A stretch of 64,000 nt of DNA from Lachnospiraceae bacterium (GCA_021771755.1 JAETOL010000016.1:1-64000), one strand, 5' to 3'. Positions 1-8,568 are shown, counted from the first letter of the stretch. Program-made: numbers and translations. The notes: a model not told the origin generated them from the letters alone.

Positions 1-95
1 ATTTCCTGCTGGATACCTGCTTTTGCACAGCTTCTCTTGAATCTGCGAAGAGCGCTATCTAAAGTCTCGTTTTCTTTTACGATAACGTTTGACAT
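1..95 (-). CDS. rpsU: 30S ribosomal protein S21 (partial, runs off left edge)
   Basis: The reverse strand from 95 reads MSNVIVKENETLDSALRRFK and continues to the window edge. This is the N-terminus of ribosomal protein S21, a small basic protein of the 30S subunit that helps translation initiation. Only about 31 residues of the usual 55-70 are in the window. A GGAGGGAGG-type ribosome binding site lies just upstream (about 105-120), and a strong promoter lies at 174-203. The gene follows alaS on the same strand but has its own promoter. Identification is confident despite the truncation. Confidence 0.93.
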   Translation of the reverse strand, partial: MSNVIVKENETLDSALRRFKRSCAKAGIQQE

Positions 96-173
96 AGACT
101 CACACCTAACCTCCCTCCAGTTGTAGATTGTGCTAAAATACAACTGTCTGGGTATTTTTCTTGCACGAGTTAT

Positions 174-203
174 ATTATATATCATAGCCTCGACTTTCGT
201 CAA
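174..203 (-). promoter_or_regulatory. Promoter of rpsU
   Basis: On the reverse strand TTGACG (198-203) and TATAAT (174-179) are separated by 18 bases, a good sigma-A type promoter. It sits between the alaS stop and the rpsU start, so rpsU can be transcribed independently of alaS. Confidence 0.7.
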
Positions 204-243
204 CAGCTTTTGGTTAATTTTGCAAAATATTTTTCACTTTTCT

Positions 244-2883
244 TTATGCCAGCTGCTGTTCCAGGATTCCTGCCGCTGCATCAATGGCTTCCTGAGCTTT
301 TTCCGGATTCTTACCGCCGGCCTGAGCCATGTTCGGACGACCGCCTCCGCCGCCGCCTGCAATGGCAGCCACTGCCTTGATCAGATTTCCGGCATGAGCT
401 CCGGCTTTCTGTGCCCCGTCTGTAGCCATGGCAAGAAGATTTACTTTACCGCCGTTTACAGCAGCAAGAAGTACAACACCTTCTCCAAGCTTTTCTTTCA
501 GCTGGTCGCCCAGATCACGAAGTCCGTTCATGTCAACACCTTCTACTTTGGCAGCAAGAAGCTTCACACCTTTCACTTCCACAACCTGGTTCATAACATC
601 GCCGAGGGATCCCTGTGCCAGTTTGCTCTTCAGGGAATCATTCTCACTGTGAAGAGCCTTTACTTCAGCCTGAAGATGAGTGATCTTCTCTGTCACTTCA
701 GAAGGCTGGGTCTTCAGAGCCTTTGCAGCCTCTCTGAGCATCTGCTCCTGATGTTTGTAATAGTCTACCACTGCATTTCCGGTAAGCGCTTCAATACGGC
801 GGACACCTGCTGCAATACCGGATTCGGAAACGATCTTAAAGAGCATGATCGAAGATGTATTCTTTACATGAGTGCCTCCGCAAAGCTCTTTAGAAAAATC
901 TCCCATGGATACTACACGTACCTTCTGATCATATTTTTCTCCAAAAAGAGCCATAGCTCCGGATTTCTTTGCCTCTTCAATATCCATCACTGCTGTCTCT
1001 ACCGGAAGGGCAGCCTGGATCTCCTGATTTACAAGAGCCTCTGTTTTTTCCAGCTCTTCTTCTGTCATCGCCTGGAAATGAGCAAAGTCAAATCTTAATC
1101 TGTCCGGTGTTACCAGAGAACCTTTCTGCTCTACATGGGAACCAAGAACAGTCTTCAGCGCCTTCTGAAGAAGATGAGTCGCACTGTGGTTCTTCTCTGT
1201 ATCGCGGCGCTTGCTTTCTGCCACTTTCAGGGAAACCGTTTCTCCCTGAGAGATCATACCGGATTCCATATATCCCACATGGCCGAATTTGCCGCCGCGA
1301 AGCTTAATGGTATCCTCCACTACAAATTTGCCATTGGCAGTCTCGATCACACCGGTATCGCCTTCCTGACCGCCCATTGTGGCATAGAACGGAGTTTCTT
1401 TTACAAAAACAGTACCCTTCTGGCCTTCTACCAGAGAAGCAGTCAGTTCGCTTTCTCCTGCAAGAACGGTTACCTCTGACTCATAAGAAAGATGATCGTA
1501 GCCTGTAAATTCTGTTGTGACAGAAGTATCGATCTCGTCATAAACGGTAGCATCTGCACCCATATAGTTGGTCACTTCACGGGCAGTACGTGCTTTTACC
1601 CTCTGCTCTTCCATGGCAGCCTGGAATCCATCTTCATCAATTCCATAACCCTTTTCTTCAAGGATCTCTTTTGTCAGATCAAGAGGGAATCCGTAAGTAT
1701 CATAAAGCTTAAATGCATTTTCTCCGGAAAGTGTTTTTTCGCCTTTTGCCTTCATCTCCTCTTCCATATCAGAAAGGATGCGGAGACCCTGGTCGATGGT
1801 TTTGTTAAACTGGTTTTCTTCGTTGGTAAGTACCTTGAAGATAAATTCCTTTTTCTCCTCAAGTTCCGGATATCCGTCTTTGGAACCTTTGATTACTTCT
1901 GCACTTAATTTTGCAAGGAAAATTCCCTCAATACCCAGAAGACGTCCATGACGTGCCGCACGGCGGATCAGACGGCGGAGAACGTAACCGCGGCCTTCGT
2001 TTGTCGGCATGATACCGTCAGAGATCATAAATGTAGCAGAACGGATGTGATCTGTGATCAGGCGGATGGAAACATCATCCTGATATTCTTTTCCGTATTC
2101 CTTATCTGCTACCTGGCAGACAAGATTACGAAGAGAGCAGATCGTATCCACATCAAAAATAGAATCCACATCCTGGACAACTACAGCCAGACGCTCCAGA
2201 CCCATACCTGTATCGATGTTCTTGTTCTGCAGTGTTTCATAATTGCCGTTTCCGTCGTTTTCAAACTGTGTAAATACGTTGTTCCACACTTCGATATAAC
2301 GGTCACATTCGCATCCTACTGTACAGTCCGGTTTGCCGCAGCCGTATTTTTCTCCACGGTCATAATAAATCTCTGAACATGGACCGCAGGGGCCTGCGCC
2401 ATGCTCCCAGAAATTATCTTCCTTTCCAAAACGGAAAATACGTTCAGCCGGAATACCAATCTCTTTATTCCAGATCTCAAACGCCTCATCATCTTCCAGG
2501 TATACGGAAGGATACAGACGTTCCGGATCCAGTCCGACAACCTCTGTCAGAAACTCCCATGACCAGGCAATGGCTTCATGCTTGAAATAATCTCCGAAAG
2601 AAAAGTTTCCGAGCATCTCAAAGAAAGTGCCGTGGCGGGCTGTTTTTCCGACATTCTCAATATCGCCGGTACGGATACATTTCTGGCAGGTTGCCACTCT
2701 TGTCCTTGGCGGGATCTCAGCCCCTGTAAAGTAAGGCTTCAGAGGAGCCATACCTGCATTGATCAGCAGAAGGCTCTTATCTCCCTGTGGTACAAGGGAA
2801 AAGCTTTTCATAACAAGATGTCCCTTGCTCTCCATAAAATCCAGGAACATCTGACGAAGCTCGTTTACTCCGTATTTTTTCAT
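244..2883 (-). CDS. alaS: Alanyl-tRNA synthetase
   Basis: Class II synthetase that charges tRNA-Ala, about 879 residues, the normal family length. The open frame extends to 2910, but the start at 2883 (MKKYGVNELR) follows GAGGAGG at the right distance and matches the usual family N-terminus. Visible features are the catalytic core (residues 1-250, RVATCQKCIRTGDIENVGKT), the editing-domain zinc motifs HSATH and CGGTH, and the C-terminal glycine-rich stretch GGGGGGRPNMAQAGG. The gene starts 14 bases after the tyrS stop, so it is probably cotranscribed with tyrS behind the tyrosine T-box. That would be an unusual way to couple alanine charging to tRNA-Tyr, unless an internal promoter exists. Confidence 0.97.
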   Translation of the reverse strand: MKKYGVNELRQMFLDFMESKGHLVMKSFSLVPQGDKSLLLINAGMAPLKPYFTGAEIPPRTRVATCQKCIRTGDIENVGKTARHGTFFEMLGNFSFGDYFKHEAIAWSWEFLTEVVGLDPERLYPSVYLEDDEAFEIWNKEIGIPAERIFRFGKEDNFWEHGAGPCGPCSEIYYDRGEKYGCGKPDCTVGCECDRYIEVWNNVFTQFENDGNGNYETLQNKNIDTGMGLERLAVVVQDVDSIFDVDTICSLRNLVCQVADKEYGKEYQDDVSIRLITDHIRSATFMISDGIMPTNEGRGYVLRRLIRRAARHGRLLGIEGIFLAKLSAEVIKGSKDGYPELEEKKEFIFKVLTNEENQFNKTIDQGLRILSDMEEEMKAKGEKTLSGENAFKLYDTYGFPLDLTKEILEEKGYGIDEDGFQAAMEEQRVKARTAREVTNYMGADATVYDEIDTSVTTEFTGYDHLSYESEVTVLAGESELTASLVEGQKGTVFVKETPFYATMGGQEGDTGVIETANGKFVVEDTIKLRGGKFGHVGYMESGMISQGETVSLKVAESKRRDTEKNHSATHLLQKALKTVLGSHVEQKGSLVTPDRLRFDFAHFQAMTEEELEKTEALVNQEIQAALPVETAVMDIEEAKKSGAMALFGEKYDQKVRVVSMGDFSKELCGGTHVKNTSSIMLFKIVSESGIAAGVRRIEALTGNAVVDYYKHQEQMLREAAKALKTQPSEVTEKITHLQAEVKALHSENDSLKSKLAQGSLGDVMNQVVEVKGVKLLAAKVEGVDMNGLRDLGDQLKEKLGEGVVLLAAVNGGKVNLLAMATDGAQKAGAHAGNLIKAVAAIAGGGGGGRPNMAQAGGKNPEKAQEAIDAAAGILEQQLA

Positions 2884-2897
2884 GATCGTTTCCTCCT

Positions 2898-4124
2898 CTA
2901 TTTCACACACACCTTATGGAATTTCTTTTTGCCGCGTTTCAGCACCATGCCTTCTTCGCTGAAATCCTCTTTTTTCACTGTGTGTTTGATATCTGTAATC
3001 TTTTCACCGTCGATGGATACTCCACCCTGTTCGATCGCACGGCGACCCTCGGAGCGGCTCGGAACAAGGCCGGTTTTTACCAGAATGGTAATAAGGTCGA
3101 TGCTGCCATCCTGGAAATCCTCATCCGTAAGCTCTGTGGACGGCATATTCTCTGTATTGGCTCCGCCTGCAAAAAGCGCTCTGGCACCTTCCTGTGCTTT
3201 CTTTGCCTCTTCCTCACCGTGTACCAGATTGGTCAGCTCATAAGCCAGCACTTCTTTTGCCTTGTTCAACTGACTGCCTTCCCATTTTGCCATCTCTTCG
3301 ATTTCCTCCAGCGGAAGGAAGGTAAGAAGACGCATACATTTGATCACATCCGCATCATCCACATTTCTCCAGTACTGGTAAAAATCAAATGGTGAAGTTT
3401 TGTTCGGATCAAGCCATACAGCTCCGGACTGTGTCTTGCCCATCTTCTTTCCTTCGGAATTCAGAAGAAGTGTGATGGTCATGGCATGTGCGTCCTTGCC
3501 AAGCTTTCTGCGGATCAGTTCCGTACCGCCCAGCATGTTGCTCCACTGGTCGTCACCACCGAACTGCATGTTGCAGCCGTATTTCTGGAACAGCATATAG
3601 AAATCATAGCTCTGCATGATCATGTAGTTAAATTCCAGGAAGCTTAATCCTCTTTCCATACGCTGCTTGTAGCATTCTGCGGTCAGCATACGGTTTACAG
3701 AAAAGTGAGGTCCCACTTCACGGAGAAGCTCTACATAGTTCAGACCCATGAGCCAGTCTGCATTGTTTACCATAAGCGCTTTTCCTTCAGAAAAATCAAT
3801 AAAACGCTCCATCTGCTTTTTGAAACAGTCAATGTTGTGCTGGATGGTTTCTTTTGTCATCATCTGACGCATGTCGGTTCTTCCGGAAGGATCGCCGATC
3901 ATACCGGTTCCGCCGCCAAGAAGGGCAATGGGACGGTTTCCTGCCATCTGAAGACGCTTCATCAGGCACAGTGCCATAAAGTGTCCCACATGAAGGCTGT
4001 CTGCAGTAGGGTCAAAGCCAATATAAAATGTAGCCCTTCCATTGTTTACCATCTCTTTGATCTCGTCTTCGTTTGTCACCTGGGCGATCAGCCCTCTGGC
4101 CTGCAGTTCTTCCCAAACTGTCAT
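2898..4124 (-). CDS. tyrS: Tyrosyl-tRNA synthetase
   Basis: Class I synthetase that activates tyrosine and charges tRNA-Tyr, 408 residues. The HIGH-type signature is HVGH (residues 45-48) and the KMSKS-type loop is KMGKT. The last ~65 residues look like the S4 RNA-binding domain ([18 protein letters not shown]). An AGGAGG site precedes the ATG at 4124. The gene lies directly behind a T-box leader with a TAC (Tyr) specifier, so its expression should rise when tRNA-Tyr is uncharged. alaS follows after 14 bases. Confidence 0.97.
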   Translation of the reverse strand: MTVWEELQARGLIAQVTNEDEIKEMVNNGRATFYIGFDPTADSLHVGHFMALCLMKRLQMAGNRPIALLGGGTGMIGDPSGRTDMRQMMTKETIQHNIDCFKKQMERFIDFSEGKALMVNNADWLMGLNYVELLREVGPHFSVNRMLTAECYKQRMERGLSFLEFNYMIMQSYDFYMLFQKYGCNMQFGGDDQWSNMLGGTELIRRKLGKDAHAMTITLLLNSEGKKMGKTQSGAVWLDPNKTSPFDFYQYWRNVDDADVIKCMRLLTFLPLEEIEEMAKWEGSQLNKAKEVLAYELTNLVHGEEEAKKAQEGARALFAGGANTENMPSTELTDEDFQDGSIDLITILVKTGLVPSRSEGRRAIEQGGVSIDGEKITDIKHTVKKEDFSEEGMVLKRGKKKFHKVCVK

Positions 4125-4139
4125 AATATCTTCCTCCTA

Positions 4140-4404
4140 TACTAAAAAGCCCGGTTCCTGTCCTTTTAGGACGAGAACCGGGTCCCGTGATACCACCTAA
4201 ATTCACAGAAAGCTTCCGCCTTCTGCCTCGTTGAGCACGATAACGTGTGCCGATCCGCTGCAGCCTACTTACAGGATATCCTCTGTTCGGTGCAGAGCTC
4301 CGAGATGTATTCGCAAAAGTTCCGCACGCGCCTCTCACCATCCGGCAGCTCTCTGTGTGCTTTCCTGAAGCTACTTCTTCTCTTCCAAGCCGTTTCATAT
4401 ACTT
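4140..4404 (-). promoter_or_regulatory. T-box leader of tyrS (tyrosine specifier)
   Basis: The reverse strand holds the conserved T-box AGGTGGTATCACGGG (4198-4184), followed by a terminator hairpin (about 4150-4183) and a U-run. Upstream is a long structured Stem I region with an AG-bulge-like GGTGAGAG. The likely specifier is UAC (4309-4307) in the context GAA-UAC-A, the same context as the leucine leader in this window. T-boxes read tRNA charging by pairing the specifier with the anticodon and the T-box with the uncharged CCA end, which prevents termination. Confidence 0.92.
4143..4183 (-). terminator. T-box-controlled terminator of tyrS leader
   Basis: On the reverse strand CCCGGTTCTCGTCC pairs with GGACAGGAACCGGG, followed by CTTTTT. 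This is the terminator alternative of the tyrS T-box; the T-box itself forms the competing antiterminator. Confidence 0.88.
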
Positions 4405-4409
4405 CTAAA

Positions 4410-4438
4410 AGTATACAAATCCACCCATTATTTGTCAA
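4410..4438 (-). promoter_or_regulatory. Promoter of tyrS T-box transcript
   Basis: TTGACA (4433-4438) and TATACT (4410-4415) on the reverse strand with exactly 17 bases between them, immediately upstream of the T-box leader. Confidence 0.85.
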
Positions 4439-4472
4439 GAGGGATTGCCCTGTAATTTATCAACTTAAAGTG

Positions 4473-4958
4473 TCAAAGAACGCTGTCCAATCCCTCATCT
4501 GTATAAAGCTCTGTTCCATCGGCAGCAGCCGTTGCAAGCTGATCGCACCGCTCATTCAGAGGATTGTCCGCATGTCCTTTTACCCAGCGGAACGTTACCT
4601 GATGTGGTTCTTTTGCCTTCAGAAGACGCTTCCACAGATCCACATTTTTTACATCCTGATTTTTTCCACGCTTCCAGTTTTTTTTCAGCCAGGAATCGAT
4701 CCAGTGCTGATTGAACGCATCCACCAGATATTTGGAATCAGAAAAAAGTTCCACCTGGCAGGGACGGTTCAATGCCTCCAGGGCCACAATAGCAGCCATC
4801 AGCTCCATACGGTTGTTTGTTGTTTTTTTATAGCCCCGGGATAATTCTCTTTCATGAAGCTGCCCTTTGGTATCCACATACTGAAGAACCGCTCCATAGC
4901 CTCCCGGTCCGTCCGGATTTCCTCTGGCAGCGCCATCGGTATATATTTTTACATACAT
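4473..4958 (-). CDS. rnhA: Ribonuclease HI
   Basis: Cleaves the RNA strand of RNA-DNA hybrids, about 161 residues. The N-terminus [20 protein letters not shown] carries the first catalytic Asp. [12 protein letters not shown] carries the Glu, [10 protein letters not shown] the second Asp, and [14 protein letters not shown] the handle region and last Asp, so the DEDD site is complete. The frame opens at 4976, but the ATG at 4958 has AGGAGG seven bases upstream and gives the standard start. The upstream CpsB remnant ends at 4973. Confidence 0.96.
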   Translation of the reverse strand: MYVKIYTDGAARGNPDGPGGYGAVLQYVDTKGQLHERELSRGYKKTTNNRMELMAAIVALEALNRPCQVELFSDSKYLVDAFNQHWIDSWLKKNWKRGKNQDVKNVDLWKRLLKAKEPHQVTFRWVKGHADNPLNERCDQLATAAADGTELYTDEGLDSVL

Positions 4959-4972
4959 GTTGTTTCCTCCTG

Positions 4973-5612
4973 TCATACTTTATGCGCTGCAAAAGAGCGC
5001 TTCCTTCTTTTTGCATCTGCCAGGATCCTGTGGGGATTACTGACAAAAATCTCCTCTGCACAAGTACGGCCAAATTTATTTTCTACATAGGCATAAGCCT
5101 CTCCCAGTCTGGATATGCGCTCCCTGCTCCCATGACTGTCCGAGCCTACAAAATGAACGGCGCCATGTTTCATTAATGTTTTACAGAAGCGTTTCGTGCC
5201 GAAACCTTCTTTCCCTATAAGACTGTCCGCATTTACCTGAATATAGGCTCCCATAGAAATCAGTTCCTCTACAAAATCTATATTTCCGCGCATGCAGTCA
5301 TATCTCTCCGCGTGGGCAATGATAGGTTTATATCCGCTGCTAAGAAGAGCATACAAACGTTCCCGGATATAAAATGTATCCATGCGATTGGAGAACTCTG
5401 TCAATACATATCTGGATCCTGCCATCGACATGACTCGGCCTGTTCTGAGAAGCGAAACCATATCCGCCTCCGCATGAAATTCACATCCCAGGTATAATTG
5501 CAGGCTCTCGTCATACTCCCAGGCAACCTCTCTGAGAAAACGACACTCCCTGGTCACGTTCCATTTTCAGCATTCTTACTGCTTCTTTTATATCCACAGC
5601 ACCATCATCCAC
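4973..5612 (-). pseudogene. Remnant of CpsB/YwqE-type PHP tyrosine phosphatase
   Basis: The long frame below 5557 encodes the C-terminal two thirds of a CpsB/YwqE-like manganese-dependent protein-tyrosine phosphatase, as found in Gram-positive polysaccharide loci. It has LYLGCEFHAEADM, IIAHAERYDCMRGN and VGSDSHG. The usual N-terminal DIHxH and TPH metal motifs are missing. In a different frame just upstream (from 5612) is VDDGAVDIKEAVRMLK, which matches the segment that normally follows HxHILPG in this family. So the gene has lost its start and carries a roughly 40-residue deletion with a frameshift. The fragment begins inside the 3' end of the neighbouring MutS-like gene. Almost certainly not functional as a phosphatase. 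Confidence 0.75.
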
Positions 5613-7194
5613 ACAGGGACTCTTTTAAAAGATAATTAAAAAGCACCTGGTGCTCCTGCACCTCTTCTTCAAAATGCAGATTTCGATACTGACCTTCCAG
5701 AATATAAGACAGCTCAATATCATGCGTAGCCGCAAAAGGAAGAACCCATTTCTGATTAAGAGCGCTGAGTATTCTGGAAGAAGCAGCGATTCTCTCAATG
5801 GTATTTGTACCTCTCAGCACCTCGTCAATAATGCAGAGAAGCGGCTCTTCCTTTTTACTTTCATCTATAATTCTTTTCAAAGACCGAATCTCTACAATAA
5901 AATAGCTTTCTCCCCCTGACAGATCATCTCGCAGTGCCATAGAAGTCATCACTTTCAGAAAAGGCGCCTCATAATGAGAGCAGGTACAGGTAAGCACTGT
6001 CTGAGCTAAAATACTGTTAATCGCAACATTTTTCAAAAATGTAGATTTTCCAGATGCATTGGACCCTGTAACCAATATTCCCGTTTCTGCGTCAATGCTA
6101 TTTGCCACAGGTTCCCGTATCAGTGGATGATAAAGATCTTCCGTCTTCAGACGAATATGTCCCGCTTCTTTCTGCAGAAATTCCGGTCTGCACCAAAGCG
6201 GAAGCAGTTCTCGAAAAGAAGCAATAGAAATAGCGGCATCCAGTTCACCCAGACTGTCTAAAAGCGTCATAATGGTTTTCGTCTTTCCCTGGATCGATTT
6301 CAGCGTCTTATTATATGTGATAATATCGATATGAAAGACCATTCGGATATAATCAAGAATCAACTGTGCCGGATCTCCTGAATTTTCGTTTTTGCTGGTA
6401 AGAAAAAAGGCTCTTTTCTTCAAACCTGACAAAGCAATTCTGCCATCACGGATATGTTCCATCTGTTTCTTTGTCTCGGGCCAGTCCACATTTTCCATTT
6501 TTTCCGCCATATCCAGCATGCGCAAAAAACTGGAAAAGCAATCCAGGAAGGCCCCGATCCGGGCTCTGTCATTTCCTGAATAATAATAAATCACATTTCC
6601 CGTACTAAGCAATACAAATAGCAAAAGCCCCGGCGCCGGGTATAAAGGAAGAATCACAAACAACGCAGCCAAAAGCACGATCAGCATAAGCCAATGTGGA
6701 CCGGTACGGACTGCAGGCGCATTTTCCAGGGCTAATATCGTATCGGCAAGTGAGCCATGCCATGTTTTCCCGACTCCTGACAGCATGATCTGCATTTTCT
6801 CACGCTTTTCTTTATTTTCCGCAAAAAATCGGATAAGATCTTCGCGTTTTTCAATTTCTTTTTTTTGAAACAAGGGACGTCTTAACATATCATAAAGGAC
6901 ATCTTCTCCCGGTGATGAAACAGTCTGATTGATCAGCATATATATCCTGTCCATATCCAGGTCATTCCAGGTAATATCGTCTATGCAGAATCCCTGTCCT
7001 TCTCTTCTGCGAAAATAGTGGGAAATGTTTTCGATATCTCCGGGAGAGTATTCCCGTTCCGGAACCTGTCCATACACTCTTTGTATTTTCCGCCGCAGTC
7101 GTTTTTGATTTTTTTGTTTCTCATAGACAATCCATATAATAAATGAGGCAAACAAAGCTGCAGATATGAGAATCACCATTATATACGGATGCAT
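5605..7194 (-). CDS. Membrane-anchored MutS-like ATPase, C-terminally truncated
   Basis: 529 residues. Hydrophobic segments lie at about residues 4-24 and 168-205. The C-terminal half is a MutS-type ATPase: Walker A GSNASGKSTFLKN, the signature DDLSGGESYF, Walker B LCIIDEVLRGTNT and the switch ATHDIEL. There are no mismatch-recognition domains, so it belongs to the MutS-related membrane family of unknown role rather than true MutS. Family members as I recall them continue after a FxYxLKxG-like segment with a TxxNAIxLL-like helix. Here the protein stops at FNYLLKESLCG exactly where the CpsB remnant begins, so it has probably lost 25-30 residues. The start at 7194 has AAAGGTGG upstream. ATPase activity may or may not survive. 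Confidence 0.75.
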   Translation of the reverse strand: MHPYIMVILISAALFASFIIWIVYEKQKNQKRLRRKIQRVYGQVPEREYSPGDIENISHYFRRREGQGFCIDDITWNDLDMDRIYMLINQTVSSPGEDVLYDMLRRPLFQKKEIEKREDLIRFFAENKEKREKMQIMLSGVGKTWHGSLADTILALENAPAVRTGPHWLMLIVLLAALFVILPLYPAPGLLLFVLLSTGNVIYYYSGNDRARIGAFLDCFSSFLRMLDMAEKMENVDWPETKKQMEHIRDGRIALSGLKKRAFFLTSKNENSGDPAQLILDYIRMVFHIDIITYNKTLKSIQGKTKTIMTLLDSLGELDAAISIASFRELLPLWCRPEFLQKEAGHIRLKTEDLYHPLIREPVANSIDAETGILVTGSNASGKSTFLKNVAINSILAQTVLTCTCSHYEAPFLKVMTSMALRDDLSGGESYFIVEIRSLKRIIDESKKEEPLLCIIDEVLRGTNTIERIAASSRILSALNQKWVLPFAATHDIELSYILEGQYRNLHFEEEVQEHQVLFNYLLKESLCG

Positions 7195-7360
7195 ACAACC
7201 ACCTTTCTCTATGCAAAAATATCATCATGAACCCTTTTTGCTCTTTTATTAAGCTTGAGTATACTGAAAAAATTTTTTTCTGTCAATCATAACCCGTAGT
7301 CACAGAGGACATCCTGGTTTCATAATATGAAGTGTAGAACAAATTACGGAGGATTTTATA

Positions 7361-7651
7361 ATGAGTGATTTAGCTGCTACAAACTGTGGTTGCGGAGAAG
7401 AAAGATGTGGTTGCGGATGTGAAAATCAGTGCGGTTGCGGATGCGGCGGCAATACTGCAAACGGAATCACAGGAGGCGGCTCCTGCAGTTGTATCCTTTG
7501 GCTCATTATTCTTATGTGCATCTGCGGAAACAATAACAACAACTGCGGATGCAGCAATAACAATGGGGACTGCTGCTGGATCCTTGTAATTCTTCTCCTT
7601 CTTTGCGGCGGATGCGGCAATGGATGGGGCGGAAACAACGGTTGTTTCTGA
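7361..7651 (+). CDS. Cys/Gly/Asn-rich small membrane protein
   Basis: 96 residues with 19 cysteines (about 20%). The N-terminal half is built of CGC and CGCGC units. Two hydrophobic segments follow, SCILWLIILMCICG and CCWILVILLLLCGGCG, each bounded by cysteine pairs and separated by an Asn-run with CGC. GGAGG is well placed before the ATG and a terminator follows at 7664-7710. Similar sequences in Lachnospiraceae are sometimes labelled chorion-class high-cysteine proteins (from memory). The architecture suggests a membrane-inserted, metal-binding or disulfide-crosslinked structural protein, possibly of envelope or spore, but no function can be assigned. Confidence 0.8.
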   Translation: MSDLAATNCGCGEERCGCGCENQCGCGCGGNTANGITGGGSCSCILWLIILMCICGNNNNNCGCSNNNGDCCWILVILLLLCGGCGNGWGGNNGCF

Positions 7652-7663
7652 TCTTTCCATAAG

Positions 7664-7710
7664 AAAACGGGCAGAGGTTAATTCCTCTGCCTGTTTCTTT
7701 TTTCCTTTTT
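7664..7710 (+). terminator. Terminator after the Cys-rich gene
   Basis: GGCAGAGG pairs with CCTCTGCC around a six-base loop and is followed by TTTCTTTTTT. The hairpin overlaps the stop codon and last codons of the small gene on the opposite strand. Confidence 0.8.
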
Positions 7711-7815
7711 TATGTTCTGTTCTTTTCTCTTTTTTTCTTTTTCTCTCAGACATTCCAGATCTATTTCATAAAAGGCGTTTCCGTCAAGAACAAGTCTCTG
7801 CTTTTTTTCCTCCAA
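7678..7815 (-). CDS. Small basic protein with VLDGNAFYEID motif (TTG start)
   Basis: A 45-residue frame reads (M)EEKKQRLVLDGNAFYEIDLE then CLREKEKKRKEQ and a Lys/Arg-rich tail. The start is TTG at 7815-7813, preceded by GGAGGG seven bases upstream. There is no in-frame ATG, so a search restricted to ATG would miss it. The compact LDGNAFYEIDLECL core followed by a charged tail is reminiscent of short conserved Lachnospiraceae proteins (from memory). It is convergent with the Cys-rich gene, and the two 3' ends lie within the same hairpin. Function unknown. Confidence 0.6.
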   Translation of the reverse strand: MEEKKQRLVLDGNAFYEIDLECLREKEKKRKEQNIKKEKRNRQRN

Positions 7816-7946
7816 AACAATCCCTCCATCATATGCTCTGTTTTATTATATGAGAAATGCTTTTTTCATGTACCATGGGGCAATCGTCACATATGCTGCA
7901 TATCATGGATACAGAAAGCATATATTTCAGCAAAGGAGTTCGTTTT

Positions 7947-8273
7947 ATGGATCAGGAATCAATTTCCCAGACCGCATTGGACCAGATGGTAAGCAATGAC
8001 CGGGGACAGCTTCTCAAAGCAGCCGTTCCTTATCTGTCCCCTCAGGGGCAGCGGATGATCTCTATTTTTTCCAAACTTCAGGAGCTTCGTAATACCATTG
8101 CACTTTTTTCTCCGGATCGGCAGGGAATGCGCACCTGTGCCGTCTCTGTCTCAGACCCGGCAGAGGTTCTCCAGGATCTTCGGCGTTTCAGCTATGGGCA
8201 AAGCCGCCAGATACTGGATCAGACAGCAGACATGATGGCTATGATCGAGATCATAAAAGTTCTCCATGAATAA
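7947..8273 (+). CDS. Conserved-looking unknown protein, first of a pair
   Basis: 108 residues from the ATG at 7947, which has AAAGGAG upstream (the frame opens earlier, at 7857, without support). It is a soluble, mostly helical sequence (TALDQMVSNDRGQLLKAAVP, FSKLQELRNTIALF) with no transmembrane segment or recognised motif. It is followed after 18 bases by another small gene and the two are surely cotranscribed. Clostridial genomes often carry such a pair (from memory). Not recognised further. Confidence 0.75.
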   Translation: MDQESISQTALDQMVSNDRGQLLKAAVPYLSPQGQRMISIFSKLQELRNTIALFSPDRQGMRTCAVSVSDPAEVLQDLRRFSYGQSRQILDQTADMMAMIEIIKVLHE

Positions 8274-8291
8274 AAAAAGGAAGGGATTTAT

Positions 8292-8564
8292 ATGGATACC
8301 AATTGGCAGAATGATCCAAAACTTGCAGGTATGGATAAAACCAAACTGGAAATGCTGCAGAATCTTGCAGAACAGGGAACCGGCAAGAGCGCCTCTGATA
8401 TGCTCCCGTTTCTTATGAGCGCAGCTGCCCGGGGAAAAAGCAACGGACTTCAATTTACATCTGATGAGATCTCTACTGTATTGGAAGTCCTTAAAATGGG
8501 AAAATCTCCCCAGGAAGCTGCAAAGTTAGATCGTATTGTCTCTCTTATGAAAATGATCCGGTAA
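8292..8564 (+). CDS. Conserved-looking unknown protein, second of a pair
   Basis: 90 residues, helical and soluble: DPKLAGMDKTKLEMLQNLAE, then SASDMLPFLMSAAARGK, and SLMKMIR at the end. AAGGAAGGG is placed before the ATG. It follows the 108-residue gene by 18 bases and ends five bases before the convergent cinA stop. The two proteins probably act together (shared operon, similar size), but no domain was recognised. Confidence 0.75.
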   Translation: MDTNWQNDPKLAGMDKTKLEMLQNLAEQGTGKSASDMLPFLMSAAARGKSNGLQFTSDEISTVLEVLKMGKSPQEAAKLDRIVSLMKMIR

Positions 8565-8568
8565 GGAA

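Noticed and set aside
130-1098. Long open frame on the plus strand opposite alaS.
   Set aside because: Its composition (Phe/Leu/Ser/Cys-rich) is that of the complement of a coding sequence, it has no ribosome site, and alaS is certain.
7370-7753. Alternative frames opposite and within the Cys-rich gene.
   Set aside because: Low-complexity Ala/Ser/Val-rich translations arise from the GC-repeat codons; the plus-strand gene has the ribosome site and terminator.
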